The notes beneath the pieces are model-generated. The model made no database searches. It was not told where the DNA came from and saw nothing but the letters and a program-made list of their open reading frames with translations. From contig JAIUOO010000021.1 of NCBI GenBank assembly GCA_020161695.1, forward strand, positions 35,369 through 99,368: a DNA stretch of 64,000 nt. The letters are read 5' to 3'. Every line of letters starts with the position of its first letter. Position 1 is the first letter of the stretch. Origin of the DNA: Pseudomonadota bacterium (GTDB lineage: Bacteria; Pseudomonadota; Alphaproteobacteria; Rhizobiales; Phreatobacteraceae). The translations under genes were made by a program, and so were the position numbers. Positions 15,896-24,931 of this stretch are shown piece by piece.

Positions 15896-16594
15896 ATGAA
15901 GCTCACCTGGTTCGGCCATTCGGCCTTCCGGCTCGATTTTGCCAAGTCGGTCGTGCTGATCGATCCCTTCCTGACCGGCAATCCCTCGTTCAAGGGTGAG
16001 CGCGCCGCGGCCATTGCCGATGCGACGCATATCCTCCTGACCCACGGCCATTCAGACCATGTCGGCGACACGCTGGCGATTGCGGCCGAGACCGGCGCCA
16101 AGGTCGTGACCAATTTCGACCTGTGCATGGCTTTGGCGCACAAGGGCCTGAAGGCCTTCGACCCGATGAATTCCGGCGGCACGACCGACCAGGGCGACTT
16201 CACGGTGTCGCTGACCAATGCGGTGCATTCCTCCTGCGACTTCCACGACGGTGCCAGCGACGCGCTCGGCAATCCCAACGGCCTCGTCATCAAGGTGAAG
16301 GGCGGCCCGAACATCTACGCCATGGGCGACACCGACATGATGGCCGACATGGCGCTGATTTCAGAGTGGCACAAGCCGTCCATCGGCCTCGTGCCGATCG
16401 GCGACCGCTTCACCATGGGCGGCGACGCCGCGGCCTTCGCCTGCCGCAAGTTCTTCGCCTTCGAGACGGCCATTCCCTGCCACTACGGCTCGTTTCCGAT
16501 CATCGACCAGACCGCCGACAAGTTCGTCGGCGCCATGGGCGGGGGCAAAACGAAGGTGGCGGTGCCGAAGCCGGGCGAGGCCGTGTCGCTCTGA
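15896..16594 (+). CDS. UPF0173 metal-dependent hydrolase (MBL fold)
   Basis: 232 residues. The start MKLTWFGHSAFRLDF and the metal motif THGHSDHVGD are those of the UPF0173 subfamily; further ligands lie in AVHSSCDFHDG, IYAMGDTDMMADM and IPCHYGSFP. The protein lacks extra domains and is probably a cytoplasmic binuclear hydrolase. The substrate is unknown. A GGAG site lies ten bases before the ATG. Confidence 0.9.
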   Translation: MKLTWFGHSAFRLDFAKSVVLIDPFLTGNPSFKGERAAAIADATHILLTHGHSDHVGDTLAIAAETGAKVVTNFDLCMALAHKGLKAFDPMNSGGTTDQGDFTVSLTNAVHSSCDFHDGASDALGNPNGLVIKVKGGPNIYAMGDTDMMADMALISEWHKPSIGLVPIGDRFTMGGDAAAFACRKFFAFETAIPCHYGSFPIIDQTADKFVGAMGGGKTKVAVPKPGEAVSL

Positions 16595-16607
16595 CGCCGC
16601 AAACGAC

Positions 16608-16632
16608 GGCGCCCGCCGGAAAGGCGGGCGCC
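16608..16632. terminator. Hairpin between convergent genes, possible bidirectional terminator
   Basis: A perfect 10-bp stem GGCGCCCGCC/GGCGGGCGCC with a GGAAA loop lies 13 bases after the hydrolase stop and 24 bases from the folE stop on the other strand. No T-run follows on either side, so factor-independent termination is uncertain. Confidence 0.55.
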
Positions 16633-16655
16633 ACGGCATTCCTGCAGCGGGAATC

Positions 16656-17285
16656 TCAGCGGAAGCCGCGGATCATCTGCATGAAGCGCGCCTGCTCCGA
16701 GGCATCGTTCTTGAACAGGCCGGTGAAGCCGGTGGTGATGGTGGACACACCCTGCTTCTGAACGCCGCGCATCGACATGCACATGTGCTCCGCCTCGACC
16801 AGCACAGCGAGGCCGCGCGGCTGGAGGTTCTCCTCCACCGCGTTGACGATCTCGGCCGTCATGTTCTCCTGCGTCTGCAGGCGGCGGGCATAGATGTCGA
16901 CGACCTTGGCGAGCTTGGAGAGGCCGACCACGCCCTCGCGCGGATAATAGGCGATATGGGCGCGGCCCATGATCGGCACGATGTGGTGCTCGCAATGCGA
17001 GAAGAACGGGATGTCGCGGACCAGCACCACGTCGCCGTAGCCGCCGACTTCCTCGAAAACGGTGCCGAGTTCCTTGGCGGCCGACTGGCCATAGCCGCGA
17101 AACAGATCCTCCCACGCCTTCACCATGCGGCGGGGCGTGTCGAGAAGACCTTCGCGATCGGGATTGTCGCCGACCCATTCGATCAGGGTGCGGACGGCGG
17201 CCTCGGCCTCCTCGCGGCTGGGACGGCGATGACGCAGAGCCTCCGCGCCCTTCGGGAGGGGAAGGGTCTTAACGACGGCATCCAT
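16656..17285 (-). CDS. folE: GTP cyclohydrolase I
   Basis: 209 residues. The zinc ligands are C98 and H101 in FFSHCEHHIVPIMGRAHIAY and C169 in EAEHMCMSMRGVQ, matching the known Cys-His-Cys set. ATTGFTGLF and RLQTQENMTAEI complete the family pattern. The enzyme makes dihydroneopterin triphosphate, the first step to folate. The open frame extends far upstream, but the ATG at 17285 gives the normal length and sits at the expected homologous start. Confidence 0.96.
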   Translation of the reverse strand: MDAVVKTLPLPKGAEALRHRRPSREEAEAAVRTLIEWVGDNPDREGLLDTPRRMVKAWEDLFRGYGQSAAKELGTVFEEVGGYGDVVLVRDIPFFSHCEHHIVPIMGRAHIAYYPREGVVGLSKLAKVVDIYARRLQTQENMTAEIVNAVEENLQPRGLAVLVEAEHMCMSMRGVQKQGVSTITTGFTGLFKNDASEQARFMQMIRGFR

Positions 17286-17525
17286 GGCACTGATACTCCG
17301 ATGAGGGACGTTTCCGGATACGAAGGCCAGAACGTTTCGGACGCGCAAAACGCACCTTGGGCGGGTGCGACAAATTGCCCTGGTCCGGGGCGGTCCAATC
17401 GGCCTCCGATCGTTGACCTGCCCGGACTGCCGCCGGGCTTTAATGCCTGCCTGCGAGGCATATATGATGTCGGCATGTGAACGCGTCATGAACGGCTGTT
17501 CATCTTGGGCGCGGAGACCTCGGCC

Positions 17526-17975
17526 TTGATCGACGACATCTACAACCGGCGCATCCTGGAACTGGCGGCGGACATTCCGCGGATCGGCCGACTGGCCATG
17601 CCGGATGCCAGCGCCACGGCCCATTCCAAGCTCTGCGGATCGACCGTGACGGTCGATCTGGCGATGGATGGCGACGCGGTGACCGACTTCGCCCATGACG
17701 TGAAGGCCTGCGCGCTCGGGCAGGCCTCGTCGTCGATCATGGCGCGGCATGTGGTGGGCTCGACCGCCGGCGAACTGCGCGCCCTGCGCGACACGGTGCG
17801 CCGGATGCTCAAGGAGAACGGTCCGCCGCCGGACGGGCGCTGGGCCGACATCGCCGTGCTGGAACCGGTGCGCGACTACAAGGCCCGCCATGCCTCGACG
17901 CTGCTGACCTTCGACGCCGTGGTCGACGCCATCGGACGGATCGAGGCTGCCCGCACGGCCGCCGCGGCGGAATGA
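17526..17975 (+). CDS. Iron-sulfur cluster scaffold-like protein (NifU/IscU N-terminal domain)
   Basis: 149 residues from the TTG at 17526, which has a GGAG site at the right distance; an in-frame TTG at 17505 has none. The two clearest cysteines fall in SKLCGSTVTVDL and DVKACALGQASSSIM, as in IscU/NifU-like scaffolds, though the third usual cysteine is not obvious. A C-terminal helix with HASTLLTFDAVVDAI follows. It would hold nascent clusters or act as an accessory protein. The stop overlaps yidD by four bases. Confidence 0.85.
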   Translation: MIDDIYNRRILELAADIPRIGRLAMPDASATAHSKLCGSTVTVDLAMDGDAVTDFAHDVKACALGQASSSIMARHVVGSTAGELRALRDTVRRMLKENGPPPDGRWADIAVLEPVRDYKARHASTLLTFDAVVDAIGRIEAARTAAAAE

Positions 17976-18358
17976 GCCGCACCGACGATCTCGACAGCCT
18001 GTTCGCCGACCGCCGCCCGTCGCGCTGGCCGCGTCTTGCCGGCCACGGCCTGATCCGGGCCTATCAGCTCTCGATCTCCATGCTGGTCGGCCGCTGGTGC
18101 CGGCACCTGCCGACCTGCTCGGCCTATATGGACGAGGCGGTGATGCGGCACGGCCTCTGGGCCGGCGGCTGGACGGGGCTGGCGCGCCTGTGCCGCTGCC
18201 ACCCCTACGGCACCTCGGGCATCGACAATCCGCCATTGAGCGTGCCTCCCGGCGCGGGCTGGCTCCGCCCCTGGCGCTACGGGAACTGGCGCTGGCGGCG
18301 GGGCGGGCCGGTCTGCGAGCCGGTCGACGCGCCCTCTAGTTCGCGGCATCGCGGGTGA
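17972..18358 (+). CDS. yidD: Membrane protein insertion efficiency factor YidD
   Basis: 128 residues. The signature LIRAYQLSISMLVGRWCRHLPTCS carries the first conserved cysteines, and HGLWAGGWTGLARLCRCHPYG carries the rest. YidD is a small amphipathic protein at the inner membrane that helps YidC. In most genomes it accompanies rpmH-rnpA-yidC; here it is linked to the Fe-S scaffold gene instead, an arrangement I recall from other Hyphomicrobiales. The last 23 bases overlap the convergent next gene. Confidence 0.93.
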   Translation: MSRTDDLDSLFADRRPSRWPRLAGHGLIRAYQLSISMLVGRWCRHLPTCSAYMDEAVMRHGLWAGGWTGLARLCRCHPYGTSGIDNPPLSVPPGAGWLRPWRYGNWRWRRGGPVCEPVDAPSSSRHRG

Positions 18359-19016
18359 TCAGGCCGTAGGTCTCCAGGAGGCCGCGCGCGGGGTAGAAGG
18401 GCTCGTAGCGCTCGCCGTCGAGATAGAGTGCGAGTTCGGGGTCGATGCCCATTTCGGTCAGGTAGGCGCGAACCTTCTCCAGCGTTGCCGCGATGAGGCG
18501 CGCGCGCAGCGCTTCCGGCAGCTCGCCGCCGGCCGGGTGGCGGAAGTCGACCGGGCTGATCGAGACGACCGCGCCGGGGGCGGCGCTGCGCCCGCGTCCG
18601 GCCGCGAGCAGGTAGAAGCAGGCGCCGAAACACTCGCCGTCGAGCGCCAGCGCCGGCATCTCTCCGGAGCGGTCGGTGCGCGCGACGATGGTGTCGACGC
18701 CGGCCCGCCGGACGATGCGCCCCAGCGCCAGCGTGACGTCGAGGATGCCGCCCGGCGAGTGGATCGCGAGCGGCGGGCGGGCGCCCCGGAGCTGCCGCGC
18801 GAACTCGTCGAAGGCGACGACCGATCCGGGCAGGATCACCCCCTCCGCGACGATCCACTGCGAGCAGCCGGGGCCGCAGGAGTCCGGCGCGCCGGTGACC
18901 AGCGCGAAGGTCATCGGCGTCATCGCCTGCGTCGCGGCCGGCGCCTGCGCGGCGGCTGGCATTCGCGCGGCCAGGCCCGACAGGCAGAGGCAGAGAAGGA
19001 GTGCCCGAATCCGCAT
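18336..19016 (-). CDS. Periplasmic ClpP/crotonase-like protein (COG3904 type)
   Basis: 226 residues. A signal peptide (MRIRALLLCLCLSGLAA to about residue 28) is followed by CGPGCSQWIVAEGVILPGS, then LAIHSPGGILDVTLALGRIV, which resembles the oxyanion-loop region of ClpP-fold proteins, and CFGACFYLLAAG. Members of this group are secreted proteins of unknown function; no complete Ser-His-Asp triad is evident to me. It is convergent with yidD and overlaps it by 23 bases. Confidence 0.8.
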   Translation of the reverse strand: MRIRALLLCLCLSGLAARMPAAAQAPAATQAMTPMTFALVTGAPDSCGPGCSQWIVAEGVILPGSVVAFDEFARQLRGARPPLAIHSPGGILDVTLALGRIVRRAGVDTIVARTDRSGEMPALALDGECFGACFYLLAAGRGRSAAPGAVVSISPVDFRHPAGGELPEALRARLIAATLEKVRAYLTEMGIDPELALYLDGERYEPFYPARGLLETYGLITRDAAN

Positions 19017-19325
19017 GTCGCCAAGCCTATCCCGCCGCCGCGTCTGCGGCACCCGGAGGCAAAAGCGGGACGGCGCGCCAGGGTTCCCGGAAATCCGGGG
19101 CACCTGCCGGGCGTCAGTGTGGCGTGACCTGAACACGGCTGATCCGGGCGCAACGCAGCCGTCCGGCATCGCCCGATGCTTTGCTTTTGCCGCGTGCGTC
19201 GGCTATTTCCGCACCTCGCTGCCCGGCTGATGCCGCCTCGTGACGGCAATTCCGCTCAGGGCCGCGATCTGATCGTCATGCCAAACCCTTACCTGCTTCG
19301 TCGGCAGGAGTGAGCGGAGAGAAAA
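19017..19325. other. Divergent intergenic region upstream of thrS
   Basis: 309 bases between the periplasmic protein gene (minus) and thrS (plus). A weak promoter candidate on the plus strand is TTGCTT at 19181-19186 and TATTTC at 19204-19209 with 17-base spacing. I see no T-box, attenuator or other RNA element. GGAGTGAGCGGAGAG just before thrS supplies its ribosome-binding site. Confidence 0.4.
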
Positions 19326-21296
19326 ATGCCTGTCCTGACCTTCCCTGATGGCGCCCAGCGTTCCTACGATTCCGGCGTGACCGGCCTCGACGTCGCCAAG
19401 GCCATCGCCCCGTCCCTCGCCAAGAAATCCATCGCCGTGAAGCTCGACGGCGTGGTGGCGGACCTGTCCGATCCGATCGGCGGCGATGCGAAAATCGAAT
19501 TCGTCACCCGCGAAAGCCCCGAGGCGCTGGAACTGATCCGCCACGACGCGGCCCATGTCATGGCGGAAGCCGTGCAGAAGCTCTGGCCCGGCACGCAGGT
19601 CACCATCGGTCCGGTGATCGAGAACGGCTTCTATTACGACTTCTTCCGCAACGAGCCATTCACGCCCGAGGATTTCGCGGCGATCGAAGCCGAGATGCGC
19701 AAGATCATCGCGGCCAACAAGCCCTTCACCAAGCGCGTCGTCTCGCGCGACGAGGCCATGCGCATCTTCCGCGACAAGGGCGAGGCCTTCAAAGTCGAGC
19801 TGGTCGAGGCGATCCCCGCTGGTCAGGACATCAAGCTCTACGACCAGGGCGGCTGGTTCGACCTCTGCCGCGGCCCGCACATGGCCTCCACCGGCCAGAT
19901 CGGCAATTCCTTCAAGCTGATGAAGGTGGCCGGCGCCTACTGGCGCGGCGATTCCAACAATCCGATGCTGACCCGCATCTACGCGACCGCCTTCCGCACC
20001 GACGAGGAGCTGAAGGCCTACATCCACATGCTGGAGGAGGCGGAGAAGCGCGACCATCGCCGGCTCGGCCGCGAGATGGACCTGTTCCACTTCCAGGAGG
20101 AGGGGCCGGGCGTCGTGTTCTGGCATCCGAAGGGCTGGTCGATGTTCCAGACCCTCGTCGCCTATATGCGCCGCCGCCTCGCCGAGCACGGCTATGACGA
20201 GGTCAACGCTCCGCAGCTGCTCGACAAGTCGCTGTGGGAAACCTCCGGCCACTGGGGCTGGTATCGCGAGAACATGTTCGCAGCCCAGTCGGCCGGCGAC
20301 GAGGCCGAGGACAAGCGCTGGTTCGCCATCAAGCCGATGAACTGCCCGGGCCACGTGCAGATCTTCAAGCATGGCCTGAAGAGCTATCGCGACCTGCCGA
20401 TGAAGCTCGCCGAGTTCGGCATCGTCCACCGCTACGAGCCCTCGGGCGCGCTGCACGGGCTGATGCGCGTGCGCGGCTTCACGCAGGACGACGCGCATGT
20501 CTTCTGCACCGACGAGCAGCTCGAGGCGGAGTGCATCCGCATCAACGACCTGATCCTCACCACCTATGCGGATTTCGGCTTCGACGAGATCGTGGTGAAG
20601 CTCTCGACCCGGCCGGAGAAGCGCGTCGGCGCCGATGCGCTGTGGGACCGCGCCGAAGCCGTCATGGAGAAGGTGCTGAAGACCATCGCCGATCAGTCCG
20701 GCGGGCGGATCAAGACCGCCATCAATCCGGGCGAGGGCGCCTTCTACGGGCCGAAATTCGAGTATGTGCTGCGCGACGCCATCGGCCGCGACTGGCAGTG
20801 CGGCACCACGCAGGTCGACTTCAACCTGCCGGAGCGGTTCGGCGCCTTCTATATCGGCTCGGACGGCGAGAAGACCACGCCGGTCATGGTCCACCGGGCC
20901 ATCTGCGGCTCGATGGAGCGGTTCATCGGCATCCTGATCGAGAACTATGCCGGCAGCTTCCCGTTCTGGTTCGCACCGAAGCAGGTGATGGTCTGCCCGA
21001 TCACCTCGGAGGCCGACGATTATGCGCTGGAAGTGCTCGCCGCCTGCAAGAAGGCGGGACTGAAGGCCGACGCCGACATCAGGAACGAGAAGATCTCCTA
21101 CAAGGTGCGCGAACACTCGCTGCAGAAGATCCCCGTCATCCTCGCGGTCGGCAAGAAGGAGGCCGCCGAGCGAACCGTCTCGGTCCGCCGCCTCGGCAGC
21201 CAGGCGCAGGAAGTGATCGGCCTCGACGAGCTCGTGGCAAAGCTCGCCGACGAGGCGACGCCGCCGGATGTCCGGCGGAAGCTGGGGGCGGGCTGA
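19326..21296 (+). CDS. thrS: Threonyl-tRNA synthetase
   Basis: 656 residues, full length. The TGS domain (MPVLTFPDGAQRSY) is followed by the editing domain with HDAAHVMAEAVQ and DLCRGPHMASTGQIG, then the class II catalytic core: KPMNCPGHVQIF, YEPSGALHGLMRVRGFTQDDAH and the C-terminal GSMERFIGILIEN of motif 3. The anticodon-binding domain (VMVCPITSEADDYAL) ends the protein. Start and ribosome-binding site are clear. Confidence 0.97.
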   Translation: MPVLTFPDGAQRSYDSGVTGLDVAKAIAPSLAKKSIAVKLDGVVADLSDPIGGDAKIEFVTRESPEALELIRHDAAHVMAEAVQKLWPGTQVTIGPVIENGFYYDFFRNEPFTPEDFAAIEAEMRKIIAANKPFTKRVVSRDEAMRIFRDKGEAFKVELVEAIPAGQDIKLYDQGGWFDLCRGPHMASTGQIGNSFKLMKVAGAYWRGDSNNPMLTRIYATAFRTDEELKAYIHMLEEAEKRDHRRLGREMDLFHFQEEGPGVVFWHPKGWSMFQTLVAYMRRRLAEHGYDEVNAPQLLDKSLWETSGHWGWYRENMFAAQSAGDEAEDKRWFAIKPMNCPGHVQIFKHGLKSYRDLPMKLAEFGIVHRYEPSGALHGLMRVRGFTQDDAHVFCTDEQLEAECIRINDLILTTYADFGFDEIVVKLSTRPEKRVGADALWDRAEAVMEKVLKTIADQSGGRIKTAINPGEGAFYGPKFEYVLRDAIGRDWQCGTTQVDFNLPERFGAFYIGSDGEKTTPVMVHRAICGSMERFIGILIENYAGSFPFWFAPKQVMVCPITSEADDYALEVLAACKKAGLKADADIRNEKISYKVREHSLQKIPVILAVGKKEAAERTVSVRRLGSQAQEVIGLDELVAKLADEATPPDVRRKLGAG

Positions 21297-21327
21297 CCGG
21301 CGCCGTTCGGACGGGATGAGACCCAGC

Positions 21328-21353
21328 CGGGCCGGCGATTGGCCGGCCCGTTC
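21328..21353 (+). terminator. Terminator-like hairpin after thrS
   Basis: A 9-bp perfect stem (CGGGCCGGC/GCCGGCCCG) with a 5-base loop is followed by TTCC, 31 bases after the thrS stop. The T-run is short. Confidence 0.6.
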
Positions 21354-21481
21354 CTGCCATGCGCGATCCGGTCGTCCGGAGCGCTGAGGCGGGCGCGCTC
21401 GTCATCATCTGAAAGACTGACGACGGCGGGAGCCATCCAGCTGCAACTTTCACGAGCGACGATCCGTTCGGGAGGTGCGAC

Positions 21482-22312
21482 ATGCGATGGACCGTGTCCC
21501 TCATTCTGGTCTGGATGCTCGGACTTGCCTGCGCCGCACAGGCGCAGACGCCTCAGGCGATCGTCGAGGGCATCTATGCCGGCGGCCTCACCCGCAGTTC
21601 GATGGACCGGATGCGCCTTCCGGCCAACCGCGCCCGCCATTTCCAGCCCGGCCTGGTGCGCCTGCTTGCCGCGAACGACCGCGAGGACTGCATCGACTTC
21701 GCGCTGACCAGCGACGGCAACAATTATGACGAGGCGGAGATCATGCGGACGATCCGCATGGAGACTCGAACGGAAGAAAACCGCGCCAGCGTCGATGTCC
21801 GCTTCATGAGCCTGGGCAAGCCCAATCACTACCGCTACGAGTTCGAGCGCGCGGGCGACAGCTGGAGGATCGCGGACATAGCCTCGCTCGGCGAGGGTAA
21901 CTGGCGGCTGTCGCAGACACGCTGCGGTCGGGGTCGGCCGGCTGCCGGGCGGGCTGCGGCCAGCCCGGCTCCGGCCAGTCCTGCCGGTGCCTACTGCTAT
22001 CGGAACCGCCACGCCCTCCTGCGGCTGGATGTCGGGGCGAACGGCAGCGCCCGCTTTCGCATGGAGACCGTCGGCGGCAACGGGCATTCCTGCCATGTCG
22101 AGGGCAGTGCTTCGGCAACCCCGCAGGGCTGGCGCTACGAACGCCGGGAAGCCGAGGGAGCCTGCCAGCTCGACTTCACGCGCACGAGCTCCGGAGCCGT
22201 CAGCGTCAGCGACCGCGACCACATCTGCCGGCGCACCTATTGCGGCGCGCGAGCTTCGCTGGAGGCTGCCAATCTTCCGCGATCAGGCAATCTCGCGCGC
22301 TGCGCCAGCTGA
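21482..22312 (+). CDS. Secreted protein, DUF3828-like N-terminal half
   Basis: 276 residues. A signal peptide ends at AAQAQ (about residue 22). The first half, with IVEGIYAGG and the later EDCIDFALTSDGNN and YRYEFERAGDSWRIADIAS, resembles DUF3828 (NTF2-like fold). After a proline/alanine linker, a second Cys-rich domain begins at YCYRNRHALLRLDV and ends with paired cysteines, so it is probably disulfide-bonded in the periplasm. Function unknown. A GGGAGG site precedes the ATG. Confidence 0.75.
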   Translation: MRWTVSLILVWMLGLACAAQAQTPQAIVEGIYAGGLTRSSMDRMRLPANRARHFQPGLVRLLAANDREDCIDFALTSDGNNYDEAEIMRTIRMETRTEENRASVDVRFMSLGKPNHYRYEFERAGDSWRIADIASLGEGNWRLSQTRCGRGRPAAGRAAASPAPASPAGAYCYRNRHALLRLDVGANGSARFRMETVGGNGHSCHVEGSASATPQGWRYERREAEGACQLDFTRTSSGAVSVSDRDHICRRTYCGARASLEAANLPRSGNLARCAS

Positions 22313-22324
22313 GAAGGGCGCACG

Positions 22325-23410
22325 CTAGCGCGCGACGACCTCGACCTGCTGGTCCTTGCCGGCTTCGACCTGGAATTTCTGGTTGAAGACGCGGCCCTCG
22401 TGGCGGGCGATGGCGAGATATTCGCCCTCCTGCAGCACCATGTCCGGGAAGGCGCCGATCGATTCCTTGATCACGTCGCCGCCAGGCGTCAGCACGGTCC
22501 AGGCGGCATTGCCGATGGGCTCGCCGCCGGCCGCGCCGCGGACGAGGCGCAGGCTCACCTGCGCCGCGCGATGGTGGATGGTCGCATCGGTGATCTGGCC
22601 GGCGCGCACGCGCAGGTCGGCGCGGATGGTGGCATTGGCGTCGCCATAGACCGAGACGACGTGATAGGTGCCCTCGGGAAGCGCGATGAGGTCGCCGGCG
22701 GGCGCCTGCCGCATGACGAGGCGCGGTTCGCCGCCCTCGAACAGGCCGCCGGCGAAGATGTCGAAGGACAGGCGGGCATTGCGGATGTCGCGCTCGCCGA
22801 CCTTGCCGACGAGGCGCACGGCCCCCGCATTGAGGATGATCGTGTCGCGCTGGGGCGTCTCGCCGACCGCGAGGCGGCGCGTCTGCGAAAAGGTGCCGAA
22901 GGCGACATGGACGATGTAGCCGCCGGGCCTGAGCGCGAAGACCGGCGCGGGGTCGCGCGATTCGGCGACGAGGGCGAAGGCGCCGCTCGGCTCGGGCTTG
23001 TCGGCGAAGACGCGCCAGTGGAGCCCGTCGCGGACATATTGCCCGCCCTGCCGGAACCGCGCGTCGAAGGCGATGGCCGCGCGGTCGGAGAATTGCGGCG
23101 GCATTGTCGGGGTTGCCGGCATGCTCGGCATCAGCGCCGGATTGGTGCCGGTCTGCGGCGTGAAGGTCATTGCGCCGTCGGGCAGCGTGAAGAACGGCGT
23201 CGCCGCGCCGCCGGGCATCTGCCGGCGCCGGCGCTGCGGCTCGGTCGCCAGCGGCGCCGCGTCGGTGCCGGGCGTCTGCGGCGTGACGGAGCCCGGTCCG
23301 CCCGTGCTGAACTGCGCGGCAGCCTCGTCGCCGCCGGCGAGGCAGGCGAGGGCAAGCGCGAGGGCCGCAAGGGGCAGGCGGCGAGGGGTGATCGTCATGT
23401 CGTGACCCAT
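22325..23410 (-). CDS. Secreted protein of beta-sandwich repeats, unknown function
   Basis: 361 residues. A signal peptide (about 1-33, ending EAAAQ) and a low-complexity Pro/Thr/Gly stretch lead to a series of similar beta-rich segments such as LRPGGYIVHVAFG, ALPEGTYHVVSVYGD and VLQEGEYLAIARHEG. These three P/Q-x-G-x-Y-x-V/A blocks look like repeated carboxypeptidase-regulatory-like or Ig-like sandwiches. No catalytic motif is visible. An ATG four codons downstream is an alternative start. It is convergent with the DUF3828-like gene. Confidence 0.7.
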   Translation of the reverse strand: MGHDMTITPRRLPLAALALALACLAGGDEAAAQFSTGGPGSVTPQTPGTDAAPLATEPQRRRRQMPGGAATPFFTLPDGAMTFTPQTGTNPALMPSMPATPTMPPQFSDRAAIAFDARFRQGGQYVRDGLHWRVFADKPEPSGAFALVAESRDPAPVFALRPGGYIVHVAFGTFSQTRRLAVGETPQRDTIILNAGAVRLVGKVGERDIRNARLSFDIFAGGLFEGGEPRLVMRQAPAGDLIALPEGTYHVVSVYGDANATIRADLRVRAGQITDATIHHRAAQVSLRLVRGAAGGEPIGNAAWTVLTPGGDVIKESIGAFPDMVLQEGEYLAIARHEGRVFNQKFQVEAGKDQQVEVVAR

Positions 23411-23556
23411 GTCGCGGGCGATTATGGCCTTTTTGGTGCGGGAGAGGCTTGCAGGCAAGCGCCGATCGTGCCCCTTGGCGGATTGAAGCGCCATTCCCAG
23501 GCGAGGGCGAGCCGCCGCCGGCCCCTGCCGCAACCACGCCCGAAGCGAGACCAGCG

Positions 23557-24135
23557 ATGAGTGCATCCCCCGTTCTGATCGACCACCTGACGACCCGCCG
23601 CTCCACCCCCTTCGCCCTGATGCAGGGGCCCGGCCCGGATGCGGCAACGCTTGCGAGCATGCTGGCCATGGCCGCGCGCGTGCCCGATCACGGCAAGCTC
23701 GCGCCCTGGCGCTTCGTCGTCATCGACCGGCAGGCCGGTGAGAAGCTCGGTGCCTTTCTGGCCGGTCTGGTGAAGTCCGACGATGCGGCGGCCGATCCGA
23801 AGAAGGTCGAGATCGACGCGGCACGCTTCACGCGCGCGCCGGTCTGCGTCGCCGTGGTTTCGCGTGCGGGCCCGCACGTGAAGATTCCGGAATGGGAGCA
23901 GGTTCTGTCGGCCGGCGCCGTCTGCCTCAACCTGCTTCATGCCGCGATCGCGCATGGCTTCGGCGGCAACTGGGTCACCGAATGGCCGGCCTATGACCGC
24001 CGCGTGGCGGACCGGCTGGGCCTCGATGCCCACGAGAAGGTTGCCGGCTTCGTCCATATCGGCACGCCCTCCGCCAGGGCCGAGGACCGCGTGCGCCCCG
24101 ACATGGCCGCCATCACCACGCGTTTCGAAGGCTGA
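23557..24135 (+). CDS. Nitroreductase-family flavoprotein (YdjA-like)
   Basis: 192 residues. The opening IDHLTTRRSTPFALMQGPGPD, then MLAMAARVPDHGKLAPWRFVVI and the C-terminal GNWVTEWPAYD are typical of short, YdjA-type nitroreductases that bind FMN as dimers. The reaction is NAD(P)H-dependent reduction of an unidentified acceptor. It is followed after five bases by a flavin reductase gene, so the two likely form one unit. Confidence 0.9.
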   Translation: MSASPVLIDHLTTRRSTPFALMQGPGPDAATLASMLAMAARVPDHGKLAPWRFVVIDRQAGEKLGAFLAGLVKSDDAAADPKKVEIDAARFTRAPVCVAVVSRAGPHVKIPEWEQVLSAGAVCLNLLHAAIAHGFGGNWVTEWPAYDRRVADRLGLDAHEKVAGFVHIGTPSARAEDRVRPDMAAITTRFEG

Positions 24136-24140
24136 TTCCG

Positions 24141-24776
24141 ATGCATTACGACGTCACCGCTGCCAATCACGGCCTGCGCTACGACCCGTTCAAGGCCATC
24201 GTCTCGCCCCGTCCGATCGGCTGGATCACCGCCCTCGACGGGCAGGGCCGGGTCAACTGCTCGCCCTATTCGTTCTTCAACGCGATTTCCGACAAGCCTC
24301 ACATGGTCGCCTTTGCCGGCGGCGGCATGAAGGACGCCCGCGCCTTCGTCGAGGAGACGGGCGAGTTCACCTGCTCCTTCGTGTCGTGGGACCTGCGCGA
24401 TGCGATGAACGCTACCTCCGCGCCGCTGGCGCGTGGCGAGAGCGAACTGGACTTCGCCGGCCTTGAGGCCGCGCCATCGCACTATGTGAAGGCGCCGCGC
24501 GTGAAGGCCGCCCCCGCCGCGCTCGAATGCAAGTGGCTGCAGACCGTGCCGCTGACCTCGCTCGAAGGCGTGACCAACTATTTCCTCGTCATCGGCCAGG
24601 TCGTCGGCATCTACATCAACGATGATTTCATCGCCGATGGCATCGTCGATACCGGCCGGATGCACCCGATCATGCGCGGCGGCTACGACCAGTATTTTCA
24701 GGTCGGCTCCGAGCAGATGTTCAAGATGACCCGGCCCCCCGGCGGCGGCAATTTCGACGAGCGCCGGAAGGCCTGA
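24141..24776 (+). CDS. Flavin reductase-like (DIM6/NTAB family) protein
   Basis: 211 residues. FKAIVSPRPIGWITALD followed by NCSPYSFFNAISDKPHMVAF is the FMN-binding split-barrel signature. LECKWLQTVPL and NYFLVIGQVVGIYINDDFI match the same family. Such proteins reduce flavins or bind FMN for partner oxygenases. It follows the nitroreductase by five bases and probably shares its promoter. Confidence 0.9.
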   Translation: MHYDVTAANHGLRYDPFKAIVSPRPIGWITALDGQGRVNCSPYSFFNAISDKPHMVAFAGGGMKDARAFVEETGEFTCSFVSWDLRDAMNATSAPLARGESELDFAGLEAAPSHYVKAPRVKAAPAALECKWLQTVPLTSLEGVTNYFLVIGQVVGIYINDDFIADGIVDTGRMHPIMRGGYDQYFQVGSEQMFKMTRPPGGGNFDERRKA

Positions 24777-24800
24777 CCAGCGCGATCGGTATTCCGGACG

Positions 24801-24889
24801 CGTCATGCCCGGCCTTGTGCCGGGCATCCACGACTTGCTTTTCAAGGTGGTGTTCAAGTTGTGGATCCTCGGGCCAAGCCCGAGGATGA
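24801..24889. repeat. Paired-hairpin intergenic repeat, copy 2
   Basis: The left hairpin is ATGCCCGGC-CTTGT-GCCGGGCAT (24805-24827), followed by CCACG. The right hairpin is ATCCTCGGG-CCAAG-CCCGAGGAT (24865-24887), preceded by GTGG. Loops and flanks equal those of copy 1 near 15.2 kb, while stem sequences have changed in compensating fashion. Confidence 0.82.
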
Positions 24890-24931
24890 AGAAAGGGGGG
24901 GCGGCCCGGATGGGCTGCCAGCGGCGTCGGC

